NCBI RefSeq assembly: GCF_027498035.1
Contig: NZ_CP114978.1
Coordinates: forward strand, 2,418,001 to 2,482,000
Source of the DNA: Pseudoxanthomonas sp.
GTDB lineage: Bacteria > Pseudomonadota > Gammaproteobacteria > Xanthomonadales > Xanthomonadaceae
DNA length: 64,000 nt
Direction of reading: 5' to 3'
Below, piece by piece: positions 8,347 through 16,916 of this stretch (positions are counted from its first letter, which is position 1; the number at the start of each line of letters is the position of its first letter). The notes beneath the pieces were generated by a model. The model saw only the letters and a list, made by a program, of their open reading frames with translations, ran no database searches and was not told the origin of the DNA. A program made the translations under genes and the position numbers.

Positions 8347-9884
8347 TCGGAGAACAGACTCACGCCGGTCATTTCGGCCGGCTTGGGCAGGCCGAGCAGG
8401 TCCAGCAGGGTCGGGGCGACATCGCGCAGGGCGCCACCTGCGCGCAGGTGCACGTTGCTGCGCTCACCCAGGTAGACCAGAGGCACCGGGCCGACGGTGT
8501 GGGCGGTGTGCGGCTGGCCGGTCTTGGGATCAGCCATCATCTCCAGGTTGCCGTGGTCGGCGGTGATGATCATGGCGCCATGTGCGGCGCGCACGGCTGC
8601 TTCGACTTTTCCGATCGCCACGTCGACCGCCTCGGCGGCCTGAATGGCCGCTTCCAGGATGCCGCTGTGACCGACCATGTCCGGGTTGGCCAGGTTGCAG
8701 ATGATCACGTCGAAATTGCCGGAGCCGATCGCGTCGACCAGCTTGTCGGTGACTTCCGGCGCGCTCATTTCCGGCTGCAGGTCATAGGTGGCGACCTTGG
8801 GACTGGGCACCAGGATGCGCTGCTCGCCGACGTATTCGTCTTCGCGCCCGCCGCTGAAGAAGAACGTCACGTGCGCGTACTTCTCGGTTTCGGCGATGCG
8901 CAACTGGGTGAGGTGGTGCTCGGCCAGCAGTTCGCCCAGGGTGTGCTTGAGGTCGTCCGGGCCGAAGGCCACGTGCGCCGGCAGCTTGGCGTCGTACTCA
9001 CTCATGCAGACGAAACGCGCCAGCTTCGGCTTGCGTGCTTCAAAGCCGTCGAAGGATGGCGACACGAACGCGCCGGTCAGCTGGCGGGCGCGGTCGGCGC
9101 GGAAGTTGAAGAAGATCACCGCATCGCCATCGGCCATCGGCGTGGCGCCGTCGATCACGGTCGGCAGCACGAATTCGTCATTCTCGCCGCGTGCATAGGC
9201 CGCGGCCAGCGCTTCCACGCCCGAGGCCGCGGTGAACTCACCCTTGGCTTCGACCATCGCGTCCCACGCCTTGCGCAGGCGATCCCAACGCTTGTCGCGG
9301 TCCATGGCGTAGTAGCGGCCGGACACCGAGGCGATGTGCGCGTTGCCCAGTTCGGTGCACTTGGCCTGCAACTTTTCCAGGCTGGCTTGCGCCGAACGCG
9401 GCGGCATGTCGCGGCCGTCCAGGAAACCATGCACGGCGACCTTGGCCACGCCACGGCGCTTGGCCAGTTCCATCAGCGCGAACAGGTGCTGCTCGTGGCT
9501 GTGCACGCCACCCGGCGAAAGCAGGCCCATCAACTGCAGGGTGCCGCCATCGGCCTTGACCGCGTCGCAGGCGGCGACCAGTTCGGCGTTGTCGAAGAAG
9601 CTTCCATCCTCGATGGCCGCATCGATCCGGGTCAGGTCCTGGTAGACGACGCGACCGGCACCCAGGTTCATGTGACCCACTTCCGAATTGCCCATCTGCC
9701 CGTCCGGCAGGCCCACGTGGCGGCCCTCGGTGTGGATCAGCGTGTTGGGACAGGTCTTCAGCAGCCGCCGCCAGTTGGGCAGCGTGGCCTGGGCCACGGC
9801 ATTGTCGGTCGGGTCTTCGCGATGGCCCCAGCCATCCAGGATCAGCAGGACGACGGGCTTGGGGCGCTGGACGGAATCGGGCAC
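8343..9884 (-). CDS. gpmI: 2,3-bisphosphoglycerate-independent phosphoglycerate mutase
   Basis: Interconverts 3- and 2-phosphoglycerate in glycolysis and gluconeogenesis in the cytoplasm using two metal ions. The 513 residues match the family length. Metal and catalytic residues are visible: Asp17 in ILDGWG, Ser67 in MGNSEVGH, the HGFLDGRD and GRYYAMDRD substrate loops, and the C-terminal TADHGN and HTAHTVGPVP metal motifs. It is first in the minus-strand gpmI-envC-ctp run; the 4-nt overlap with envC links central metabolism and cell-wall genes in one transcript, as in many gamma-proteobacteria. Confidence 0.97.
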   Translation of the reverse strand: MPDSVQRPKPVVLLILDGWGHREDPTDNAVAQATLPNWRRLLKTCPNTLIHTEGRHVGLPDGQMGNSEVGHMNLGAGRVVYQDLTRIDAAIEDGSFFDNAELVAACDAVKADGGTLQLMGLLSPGGVHSHEQHLFALMELAKRRGVAKVAVHGFLDGRDMPPRSAQASLEKLQAKCTELGNAHIASVSGRYYAMDRDKRWDRLRKAWDAMVEAKGEFTAASGVEALAAAYARGENDEFVLPTVIDGATPMADGDAVIFFNFRADRARQLTGAFVSPSFDGFEARKPKLARFVCMSEYDAKLPAHVAFGPDDLKHTLGELLAEHHLTQLRIAETEKYAHVTFFFSGGREDEYVGEQRILVPSPKVATYDLQPEMSAPEVTDKLVDAIGSGNFDVIICNLANPDMVGHSGILEAAIQAAEAVDVAIGKVEAAVRAAHGAMIITADHGNLEMMADPKTGQPHTAHTVGPVPLVYLGERSNVHLRAGGALRDVAPTLLDLLGLPKPAEMTGVSLFSE

Positions 9885-10025
9885 GGGCAGGGACTTCCTC
9901 GACGTAGGCAGGCGCCGATTGTAGCGGGCGCTGCCGTGACGGCCTGCATGCGGTTTCGCGCCGGTTTAAACCTTCGGCCGGCAGGCTGCATCCCACTGGG
10001 CATCCACCAACACGGAAACACCGCC

Positions 10026-10706
10026 ATGACCGACCGAAACCGTCGCCTGCCCATCGTCGCCCTGAGCCTGGCCCTGGCCCTGGCCACCGGCAGCGCTGCC
10101 GCCCAGCAGTCCATCGACAAGGTGCTGGGCAGCATCACTGCGCAGGCCGGCCAGGCCTATGGCGACCTGGAGACCGTCAACGGCAGCATCAGCATCGAGA
10201 CCGGCGCCACCACCAAGGATGCCGGCACCGTCAACGGCGGCATCAGCGTGGCCGACAAGGCCATCACCGGCGACCTGGAAACCGTCAACGGCAGCATCAA
10301 GCTGGGCCGCGACGTCACCGTCAACGGCAGCCTGGAGACGGTCAACGGCAGCGTCTTCGTCGACCGCGGCGGCAAGATCACCAAGGGCATCGAGAACGTC
10401 AACGGCTCCATCGGCATCGTCGGCACCGACCTGGGTGGCGGGATCGAAACGGTCAACGGCGACATCACCGTCGGCGCGGGCTCGCATGTGCGCGGCGGCA
10501 TCAAGATCGAGAAGAACGAATCCTGGGGCAAGAAGAACCGCAACAACCGCGACCTGCGCGTGATCATCGGGCCGAACGCGGTGGTCGAAGGCGCACTGGT
10601 GTTCGAACGCCCGGTCAAGCTGTACGTGCACAGCAGCGCCAAAATCGGCAGCGTGACCGGCGCCACGCCGGTGGCCTACAGCGGCGATACCGCACCGACC
10701 GAATAA
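10026..10706 (+). CDS. Secreted repetitive protein, predicted beta-solenoid
   Basis: Function unknown. The 226-residue protein has a signal peptide (VALSLALALATGSAAAQ) and then a run of short repeats built on (D/I)LETVNGSI: they recur at about residues 51, 69, 84, 97, 102, 119 and 137 (spacing 5-18 residues), each followed by a short hydrophobic beta strand and a Gly/Asp turn. This pattern is typical of right-handed beta-solenoids, and the end (LRVIIGPNAVVEGALVFERPVKLYVHSSAKIGSV) resembles polymer-forming (bactofilin-like) or DUF4097-type strands. No catalytic residues are evident. ATG at 10026 precedes the signal peptide directly. A structural or surface role is inference. Confidence 0.8.
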   Translation: MTDRNRRLPIVALSLALALATGSAAAQQSIDKVLGSITAQAGQAYGDLETVNGSISIETGATTKDAGTVNGGISVADKAITGDLETVNGSIKLGRDVTVNGSLETVNGSVFVDRGGKITKGIENVNGSIGIVGTDLGGGIETVNGDITVGAGSHVRGGIKIEKNESWGKKNRNNRDLRVIIGPNAVVEGALVFERPVKLYVHSSAKIGSVTGATPVAYSGDTAPTE

Positions 10707-10729
10707 ACCCGCTGTCGGCATGGACAGGT

Positions 10730-10751
10730 GCCCGCGGCATATGCCGCGGGC
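10730..10751. terminator. Perfect 22-nt palindrome after the solenoid gene
   Basis: GCCCGCGGCAT joined directly to its reverse complement ATGCCGCGGGC, starting 24 nt after the stop of the solenoid gene. It can fold into a strong hairpin with a tiny loop. There is no U-run, so it is either a weak terminator or transcript-end stabiliser, or a binding site upstream of the M28 peptidase gene. Confidence 0.45.
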
Positions 10752-10800
10752 TCGGGCTGGCTAGAATCCCCGGTTCCTGACGCCACCCCAAGGAACCCGC

Positions 10801-12528
10801 ATGTCCCGCAAGCTGCTGCTGGGCCTGGCCGCGCTGACCGCGCTGTCAGCCTGCAAGAAGCCCGAATCCCCGGAGGCGCCCGCCGCTTCCGCCCCCCCGT
10901 CGGAGACCGTCGCCGCGCCTGCCGCGCCACATGCCTTCGCCCCGGAGATCAACGCCGCCGACTTCGGCGAACTGGTCAAGACCCTGTCTTCGGATGCGCT
11001 CGAAGGCCGCGGCCCCGGCACCGCTGGCGAAGACAAGACCGTCGCCTACATCACCGGGCAGATGCAGCGGATCGGCCTGCAGCCAGGCAATCACGGCAGC
11101 TGGACCCAGGACGTATCGATGGTGGAAACCACCGCCGACCCGGGCACGGCCATCACCCTGACCGAAGGCGACGGCACCACCAAGGCGCTGGCGTTCGGTG
11201 ACCAGATGGTGATCGGCACGCGCACCGGCAAGACCGAAGTGAAAGTCGACAACAGCGAGCTGGTGTTCGTCGGCTACGGCGTGGATGCGCCGGAACGCAA
11301 GTGGAACGACTACGGCAACGCCAAGAGCTGGAAGGGCAAGACCGTGGTGATGTTCGTCAATGACCCGGGTTTCCACGTCGACGACGCCACGCTGTTCGAC
11401 GGCAAGAAGATGACCTACTACGGCCGCTGGACCTACAAGTTCGAAGAAGCCGCACGCAAGGGCGCCGACGCGGCGATCATCATCCATGACACCGCCGGCG
11501 CCAGTTACGGCTGGGACGTGGTCAAGAACTCCTGGTCCGGCGCGCAGTACGACCTGCCGTCCAGGGACGATCCCGAACCGCGCGTGCCTGCGCAGGGCTG
11601 GATCACCCAGGACGTGGCGCGCGAGCTGTTCGCCAAGGCCGGGCTGGACCTGGACCAGGCTTACAAGGACGCGTCCAGGCGCGGGTTCAAGCCGGTGTCG
11701 CTGAAGGCCAAGGTCTCCTTCGACCTGAAGAGCAGCATCAGCGAAAAACAGTCGCGCAACGTGATCGGCGTGCTGCCGGGCAGCGAGAAGCCGGACGAAG
11801 CCGTGCTGTACATGGCCCACTGGGACCACCTGGGCAAGCATGACAACGAAGACGGCGACAACATCTACAACGGCGCGGTCGACAACGCGACCGGCGTGGC
11901 CGGCATCCTGGAAGTCGCCGATGCGTTCGCCCACCAGACGCCGAAGCCGAAGCGTTCGGTGGTGTTCCTGGCGGTGACGCTGGAGGAATCGGGCCTGCTC
12001 GGCTCCAAGTATTACGTCGCGCACCCGACCTTCCCGCTCGACAAGATCGCCGGCGTGATCAACATCGATGCGATGTCGGTGGCCGGCAAGGCCAGGGACG
12101 TGACCGTCACCGGCTTCGGCGCCTCGCAGCTGGAGGACATCCTCAAGCCGCTGGCCGAGGCGCAGGGCCGCACGCTGCACGCCGAATCGGCGCCGCAGAG
12201 CGGCTTCTATTTCCGCTCGGATCATTTCAACTTCGCCAAGGCCGGCGTACCGGCACTGTACACCGACGGCGGCGAAGACCTGCTCGAAGGCGGCAAGGCG
12301 GCCGGCGAGGCCTACGCCAAGGACTACGGCGAGCACCGCTACCACTCACCGGCCGACGAATACGACCCGGCCACCTGGAAGCTCGACGGCACCGTGCAGG
12401 ACCTGGACCTGCTCTACGGCGTGGGCAAGTCGCTGGCCAGCGATGGCCAGTGGCCCAACTGGTATGCCGGCAACCCGTTCAAGGCCGCGCGCGACAGGAT
12501 GATGAAGGCACCGGCGACGGCGAAGTAA
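10801..12528 (+). CDS. M28 family metallopeptidase, lipoprotein
   Basis: Predicted zinc aminopeptidase anchored in the envelope. The 575-residue protein has a lipoprotein signal with lipobox LSAC (Cys18), a Pro/Ala linker, a PA-like insert domain (about 120-260) and the M28 catalytic domain. Zinc-binding and catalytic residues are visible: His and Asp in YMAHWDHLG, Asp in NGAVDNATG, Glu-Glu in TLEESGLLGS, Asp in NIDAMS and His in RSDHFNFAK. It has its own upstream gap and is followed by a strong terminator, so it is probably a single-gene unit. Peptide substrate unknown. Confidence 0.92.
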   Translation: MSRKLLLGLAALTALSACKKPESPEAPAASAPPSETVAAPAAPHAFAPEINAADFGELVKTLSSDALEGRGPGTAGEDKTVAYITGQMQRIGLQPGNHGSWTQDVSMVETTADPGTAITLTEGDGTTKALAFGDQMVIGTRTGKTEVKVDNSELVFVGYGVDAPERKWNDYGNAKSWKGKTVVMFVNDPGFHVDDATLFDGKKMTYYGRWTYKFEEAARKGADAAIIIHDTAGASYGWDVVKNSWSGAQYDLPSRDDPEPRVPAQGWITQDVARELFAKAGLDLDQAYKDASRRGFKPVSLKAKVSFDLKSSISEKQSRNVIGVLPGSEKPDEAVLYMAHWDHLGKHDNEDGDNIYNGAVDNATGVAGILEVADAFAHQTPKPKRSVVFLAVTLEESGLLGSKYYVAHPTFPLDKIAGVINIDAMSVAGKARDVTVTGFGASQLEDILKPLAEAQGRTLHAESAPQSGFYFRSDHFNFAKAGVPALYTDGGEDLLEGGKAAGEAYAKDYGEHRYHSPADEYDPATWKLDGTVQDLDLLYGVGKSLASDGQWPNWYAGNPFKAARDRMMKAPATAK

Positions 12529-12555
12529 CGCCTGGTCCAGCGTCGCCAAGCAATC

Positions 12556-12586
12556 AACACAGGCCCGCAGATCGCGGGCCTGTGCA
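12556..12586 (+). terminator. Intrinsic terminator after M28 peptidase
   Basis: CACAGGCCCGC / GCGGGCCTGTG stem with a five-base loop, followed by GCATTTT, shortly after the peptidase stop. Confidence 0.85.
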
Positions 12587-12651
12587 TTTTCCGAAGATCA
12601 CCACGGCAGCTCCGGGATTCGGCGGCCGCCTGCGACCAGCGTCATGCTGGC

Positions 12652-13434
12652 TTATGGCACCCGCGGTGCGCGCTCGCTGACCACGCCAGCTTCGACGATC
12701 TCGAGATGCGTCGGCGGCGCATCGCCGACGCCATCGAAGACCACCTGCAAGTCCCGCTCGCGCGCGAAGAAGCGTCGTGGCGATGCCGCATACAGCGGTA
12801 AATGGAAATCCCCTGCCGTCAGCAGCAGATGCGTCCCCTCAACCGTGATCCTGGCAAGACCAGCGGCACGGGTGTCGTACCGGCCCACCAGTCGCTGCAA
12901 CTGCCCGGCATCCAACGACAGCACTGGATCGGTCGCCCGGTAGGGAGCGGCCTGATGATCGAAGCTCATGATGCGATGCATGCGCCACTGCATATCCGGG
13001 CCACGCGTCCACACCGAGGAAAATCGTGCCGAACCGTCAAGGCGCTCAGGCTGCGGCAGGCGGGTCACCAGAAAACGATGCTGGCCGGTGATCAACGCGC
13101 CGGCATCGGCCAGCGGATAGACCTGCACACTTCCAGCCACCGCCTCGCGCCGCAAATGCATGCCTGGAGTACCGCAGGGCCCCGCAGCCAATGACTGCAC
13201 CACGGCCGCGCGCGTGCTGGTGAGTCCGGTCTTGTCGTGCCAGAACTCAACGTCAGGCGTCAGCAACGCGCCCATCGCCGCCAGGTCGCAACGGTTGTAG
13301 GCCTCCCAGAATGCCGCGTCGGCCTGACGCACTGCCGCCAGTTCGTCTGGTGCAGTGGCGGGTGGCGCTGCGCGTGCATTGGCAACGCCGACCACGAACA
13401 CCGCCAGCAGCATGGCGCCTCGAACGAGATGCAT
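12652..13434 (-). CDS. Secreted DUF4440 / NTF2-like protein
   Basis: A 260-residue exported protein. The start at 13434 gives a signal peptide (VRGAMLLAVFVVGVANARA). Residues about 30-150 look like an NTF2-like DUF4440 fold (AVRQADAAFWEAYNRCDLAAMGALL, then FWHDKTGLT and a C-terminal WRMHRIMSFDH). The C-terminal 100 residues form a separate beta-rich domain (LVGRYDTRAAGLARITVEG and FFARERDLQVVFD), similar to the DUF3471-type domain of beta-lactamase-like proteins. No catalytic residues can be named. The open frame extends to 13572, but no coding features lie there. Function unknown. Confidence 0.75.
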   Translation of the reverse strand: MHLVRGAMLLAVFVVGVANARAAPPATAPDELAAVRQADAAFWEAYNRCDLAAMGALLTPDVEFWHDKTGLTSTRAAVVQSLAAGPCGTPGMHLRREAVAGSVQVYPLADAGALITGQHRFLVTRLPQPERLDGSARFSSVWTRGPDMQWRMHRIMSFDHQAAPYRATDPVLSLDAGQLQRLVGRYDTRAAGLARITVEGTHLLLTAGDFHLPLYAASPRRFFARERDLQVVFDGVGDAPPTHLEIVEAGVVSERAPRVP

Positions 13435-13570
13435 GGCTGGTACTCGAAGAAGGCCTGCATGCAGCGTGCGCCCGCGCCACATGCCAGGAATGGGCCAGAG
13501 GTCATGGCCTGGCGTCCGAGTGCGACAGCAAGCGCTAAGCTGCGCGCCTTCTTCTGCCGGAATGCCGTCC

Positions 13571-13969
13571 ATGTCCTACGCCGTCGCCTACTGGTGCGTG
13601 CTGATCATCGCTGTCCTGCCGTATGTATGGACCAGCGTGGCCAAGTCCGCGGCCGGCAAGCGCTACGACAACCGCAATCCACGCACCTGGCAGGCGCAGC
13701 AGGACAATCCGCGTTCGCAGTGGGCCCACGCCGCCCAGCTCAACGGCTTCGAAGCATTCCCGCTGATCGCCGCCGGCGTGCTGATGGCGCAGGTTGCAGG
13801 TGTGTCGGCGTCGGTGGCCGCGACGTTGGCACTGGTGATCCTGGCCGCACGCATCGCGCACGGGCTGGCCTACATCGCCGGATTGGCATCACTGCGCAGC
13901 CTGGTGTGGTTCATCGGCTTCGGCTGCACCGTGGCGCTGATGGTGCTGGCCGCACTGCACGTGGCGTAA
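13571..13969 (+). CDS. MAPEG family membrane protein
   Basis: A 132-residue protein with four membrane helices and the MAPEG pattern (NPRTWQAQQDNPRSQWAHAAQLNGFEAFPLIAAGVL, then RIAHGLAYIAG). The eukaryotic members are glutathione- or eicosanoid-related enzymes; bacterial members have mostly unknown roles. Starts at 13571 or three codons earlier (13562). It is divergent from the DUF4440 gene and converges on the pseudouridine synthase gene. Confidence 0.88.
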   Translation: MSYAVAYWCVLIIAVLPYVWTSVAKSAAGKRYDNRNPRTWQAQQDNPRSQWAHAAQLNGFEAFPLIAAGVLMAQVAGVSASVAATLALVILAARIAHGLAYIAGLASLRSLVWFIGFGCTVALMVLAALHVA

Positions 13970-13979
13970 GCGATCGTGC

Positions 13980-14699
13980 TCAACGCAGGTCGTGGTCCCA
14001 GCCGAACAGGTCCAGGGCTTTCAGGAATTCGGCGTCCAGCGGCGCCAGTGCTTCGATGCGCACGCCAGTGGCCGGATGCAGGAACGACAGCCGGCGCGCA
14101 TGCAGCAGCATGCGATGCACGCCACGCATGCGGAACGCACGGTTGTGCCGCCCTTCGCCGTGGCTGGTGTCGCCGATCAGGTGATGGAAGGCATGCTTGA
14201 GATGACGCCGGATCTGGCGGAAGCGCCCGGTCTGCGGACGGCAGCGCATCAGCGCATAGCGCGAGGTCTCGAAGCCGCCTGACGGCACATCCAACTCACC
14301 CGTGGCCAGGCGCACGAAGCCGGTGATCGCCTGTTTCTTGACCGGCTTGCCCGGGCCGCCGTCGAGTTCGTGGTCGATGGTGAACTGCGCGTCCGGCCAA
14401 CCGCGACACACGGCCAGGTAATCCTTTTCCACCTCGCGCGACATGAACACCTTGCCCAACGCCGAGGCGGTGTCGCGGTCGAAGGCCACCAGCAGGCAGC
14501 CGCTGGTGCCGCGATCCAGCCGGTGGATCAGGAAGATCGGCCTGCCCAGCTGTTCGCGCAGGTAATCGGCCAGGAACTGATCTTCGCCGCGCGCCAGGCC
14601 GCTGTCGTGGACCATCAGGCCCGCAGGTTTGTCGACGACGGCGAGCAGGTCGTCCCGATACAGCACGGGAATGGAAAGACGTTCGGACACGGAAAGCAC
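13980..14699 (-). CDS. truC: RluA-family pseudouridine synthase, TruC-like
   Basis: Isomerises uridine to pseudouridine in RNA; by similarity to TruC the target is U65 of tRNA. The catalytic motif HRLDRGTSG is present, as are the entry sequence LYRDDLLAVVDKPAGLMVH and the C-terminal TGRFRQIRRHLKHAFHHLIGD. There is no S4 domain, as in TruC. The GTG at 14699 (or 14690) gives about 240 residues. The frame is open to 14777, but a terminator hairpin at 14769-14806 lies in that extension, which supports the shorter start. The symbol rests on domain layout, so another RluA paralogue is possible. Confidence 0.85.
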   Translation of the reverse strand: MLSVSERLSIPVLYRDDLLAVVDKPAGLMVHDSGLARGEDQFLADYLREQLGRPIFLIHRLDRGTSGCLLVAFDRDTASALGKVFMSREVEKDYLAVCRGWPDAQFTIDHELDGGPGKPVKKQAITGFVRLATGELDVPSGGFETSRYALMRCRPQTGRFRQIRRHLKHAFHHLIGDTSHGEGRHNRAFRMRGVHRMLLHARRLSFLHPATGVRIEALAPLDAEFLKALDLFGWDHDLR

Positions 14700-14768
14700 G
14701 CAGGGCCAAAGGTGCTGATTATCGCCCGAATGGTGAACCATCCCGCCGTATCGCCGTCCGGAAAACGC

Positions 14769-14806
14769 AAAACGCACTGGCGGCCGGAAGACCGCCAGTG
14801 CGTTTC
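14769..14806 (-). terminator. Intrinsic terminator after second fadL
   Basis: AACGCACTGGCGG pairs perfectly with CCGCCAGTGCGTT, about 80 nt downstream of the fadL stop on the minus strand. The minus strand runs on into the A-rich GCGTTTTC stretch. It separates fadL from the pseudouridine synthase gene. Confidence 0.85.
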
Positions 14807-14884
14807 ATGCAACGTTTCCAATGGTCCTGGCGTATCTGCGTCGGCGCATGCGCGCCGACGACCATCGACGCCGGCTTTGCCGGC

Positions 14885-16261
14885 CTAGAAGTACAGGCCC
14901 AGCTTCACGCCCACCGCCACCGCATTGTTACCACTGAAATCGCCGGCATAGCTGTGTGCACCGGTCTGGGCTTCCGCATCACCCAGCCAGAAGTACTTCA
15001 CGCCACCGGAAATCTCGACCTTCGGCGTGGGGTTGTAGCGCAGGCCCAGGCCGACGTTCCAATAGCCTTCGGTCGGTCCAAGGGTGGTAACAGGGTTGCC
15101 CGCGCCACTGTCCCAACCCACCGAGACCGAGCCGCTGAATTGCTCGTTGAGCTTGCGACCCACGCCCAGGTTGGCCGACCACTGGTCCTTGGAGTAATCC
15201 ACCAGGTTGAAGCCATCGGGCTTGCCGATCAGCGGGCCAACGGCTTCGGACAGCTGCCCGAATGCGGCCGGCTGGACGGCGAACTTGGACCACTGCACCC
15301 AGCGCACGTTACCGAAGGCCACCGTATTGGCCATGATGCCGGTCTGGAAATCCAGGTTCACCGACTGCGGCGTTGTCAGCTTGGTCACGCCACCGGTCAA
15401 ACCTCCGCTCAAGCTCCCCAACGTCGCACCGATGGCCTGGCCCGTTGCCGCGGGGATCCTGCCAGCCAGCACCAGCTGCTGGATCAAGCCACCCAGCTGC
15501 GCGCTGTTGGCGCCCAGCGCACTGACCAGCGGCAGCGACTCCTTCGCATCCAGGTCGTAGTCGATCTCGGATCGATAGGTCAGCGAGACCTTCAGCGCGA
15601 TATCCGGGACCTCGTAGGCAACGCCGGCCAGCCAGCCCCATTCACGCGTGGATGGAATGGAAAGGTTGTATCCGTTGTAGACCGAATACGTGGAGCCTCG
15701 CAGCTGCACGTTGCCCTTGATCTCCTGATAGACGCCACCGCCATAAATATTCAGGCCATCGATCGGCTGGAATCCGACGAGCGCGGTAGCGCTGCGGGTT
15801 CTCACTGAAACTTCCGTATCTCCGGTGAGTCCTGCATTCAAGCCGTAGGCAGCAAGCTGCCCGTTGGAGACGATGCTGGGGCCGGTGACCACAGGTAGGC
15901 CGGACAGCACGACATCGGTCGGGTTCGAAACAAAGTCGCTATTGCCGTGATACTCCGCGGAAGCACCAAACGGCTCGTCGTAAATCAGGCCGAACGAAAC
16001 CTTCTGGAACGGCTGGATCTTGATCGCACCGCCGATGAAGTTATAGGTGTTCCCCACATCACCGGTCTTGTTGCCACTCTTGTCCTTGCCCTCCACGGTG
16101 GGATTGAGGAAGTTCCCGCCGTATTCGGCATAGTTCCCCGGCTTGAGGAAAGCGGCAATGGACTGCCCGGAGCGGTCCAGCGCCGCACCGAACACCGTTC
16201 CGCTCGCCGCAATGCAGGCCACGCCCACGCTCACTGCCAGCACATTCTTCTTGTTCAACAT
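14885..16261 (-). CDS. FadL/OmpP1/TodX family outer-membrane transporter (second copy)
   Basis: A 458-residue barrel with a signal peptide (VLAVSVGVACIAASGTVFGAALDRSGQSI). It keeps the FadL-type elements: an N-terminal plug segment, FSGSVSVGWDSGAGNP and GYWNVGLGLRY strands and a C-terminal aromatic residue (KLGLYF). It is more divergent from classical FadL than the copy at 1729-3078; the start ALDRSGQSIAAF resembles SalD/TodX-like paralogues. A possible substrate is long-chain acids, alkanes or other hydrophobic molecules. A candidate promoter lies at 16424-16453 and a strong terminator follows. Confidence 0.88.
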   Translation of the reverse strand: MLNKKNVLAVSVGVACIAASGTVFGAALDRSGQSIAAFLKPGNYAEYGGNFLNPTVEGKDKSGNKTGDVGNTYNFIGGAIKIQPFQKVSFGLIYDEPFGASAEYHGNSDFVSNPTDVVLSGLPVVTGPSIVSNGQLAAYGLNAGLTGDTEVSVRTRSATALVGFQPIDGLNIYGGGVYQEIKGNVQLRGSTYSVYNGYNLSIPSTREWGWLAGVAYEVPDIALKVSLTYRSEIDYDLDAKESLPLVSALGANSAQLGGLIQQLVLAGRIPAATGQAIGATLGSLSGGLTGGVTKLTTPQSVNLDFQTGIMANTVAFGNVRWVQWSKFAVQPAAFGQLSEAVGPLIGKPDGFNLVDYSKDQWSANLGVGRKLNEQFSGSVSVGWDSGAGNPVTTLGPTEGYWNVGLGLRYNPTPKVEISGGVKYFWLGDAEAQTGAHSYAGDFSGNNAVAVGVKLGLYF

Positions 16262-16423
16262 GTTGTCCCCTCACCCTGCCCTTGATGTTCAGGAGCCGAA
16301 GCAGCCCCCGCCCCATTGCTGTCGTCATGACACTGCCTGTTCAGGTACTTGCGGCCCATGTGGCCCTACATACTGGCAAGTACGGAGACATTCTGGGCCA
16401 GCCAAAGGATGGCGACTACTGAC

Positions 16424-16453
16424 AAGATCCTCATTAAGTGGAATTTTTGTCAA
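16424..16453 (-). promoter_or_regulatory. Candidate sigma-70 promoter for second fadL
   Basis: On the minus strand a perfect TTGACA (-35, 16453-16448) is followed after 18 nt by GATCTT (16429-16424) in an unusually A/T-rich stretch. This would give a 5' leader of about 160 nt. The -10 match is poor, so the exact start is uncertain. Confidence 0.35.
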
Positions 16454-16588
16454 ACTTTGGTCTTAAGGGTTAGTCAGACCGCCATATCAAGCAACCACGG
16501 TCGCCACCGGCATCTCGCTCCACCCCTGAAATCATGGTGTTTTGAGGCCTCATCGGCCTCTCGAAACCGTCGCCATGCGGCGCGTCGA

Positions 16589-16888
16589 CTAAATCCGCTT
16601 GCCCATTAACTTTCGCCGCAGCGCAGCATATTTTTCGTCGAAACTATCCCCGCCTTGCGTGGCGCGTTCGGGGTGCCGGCGTGGCCTGTGACCCCACTGC
16701 AGCACCTTGCCGATGGCATGGCCGGCAAGCGCGGTCAGACACTGCAGCCACGCCCATGCGCGCCCTACCCGATCGGCCGAAAGCCCGGCGTCATGGCCAT
16801 CGGTCATGACGCCGGACCAGCGACACAGCATTCCGCGCAATTGCCCGCGGAGACCTTGACGCACTGCAGCGCGGCGGCCAACCATCAC
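16589..16888 (-). CDS. Possible small protein of 98-99 residues
   Basis: Not a family I recognise. GTG at 16888 or ATG at 16885 is preceded by a strong ribosome site (GGAGGGAG, 7-10 nt upstream). The protein has a Trp-rich middle (AWAWLQCLTALAGHAIGKVLQWGHRP) and a charged tail (SFDEKYAALRRKLMGKRI), the kind of mix seen in real small membrane-associated proteins. It would be divergent from the thioredoxin-like gene at 16917. Against it: the locus is otherwise intergenic and the first 25 residues are Arg-rich. Treated as a candidate. Confidence 0.4.
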   Translation of the reverse strand: MMVGRRAAVRQGLRGQLRGMLCRWSGVMTDGHDAGLSADRVGRAWAWLQCLTALAGHAIGKVLQWGHRPRRHPERATQGGDSFDEKYAALRRKLMGKRI

Positions 16889-16916
16889 GAATCTCCCTCC
16901 GACGGCTCACCCCACC

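Noticed and set aside
8448..9980. Plus-strand frame opposite gpmI joined to the solenoid gene
   Set aside because: Only the part from 10026 has a signal peptide and repeat pattern. The upstream part mirrors gpmI.
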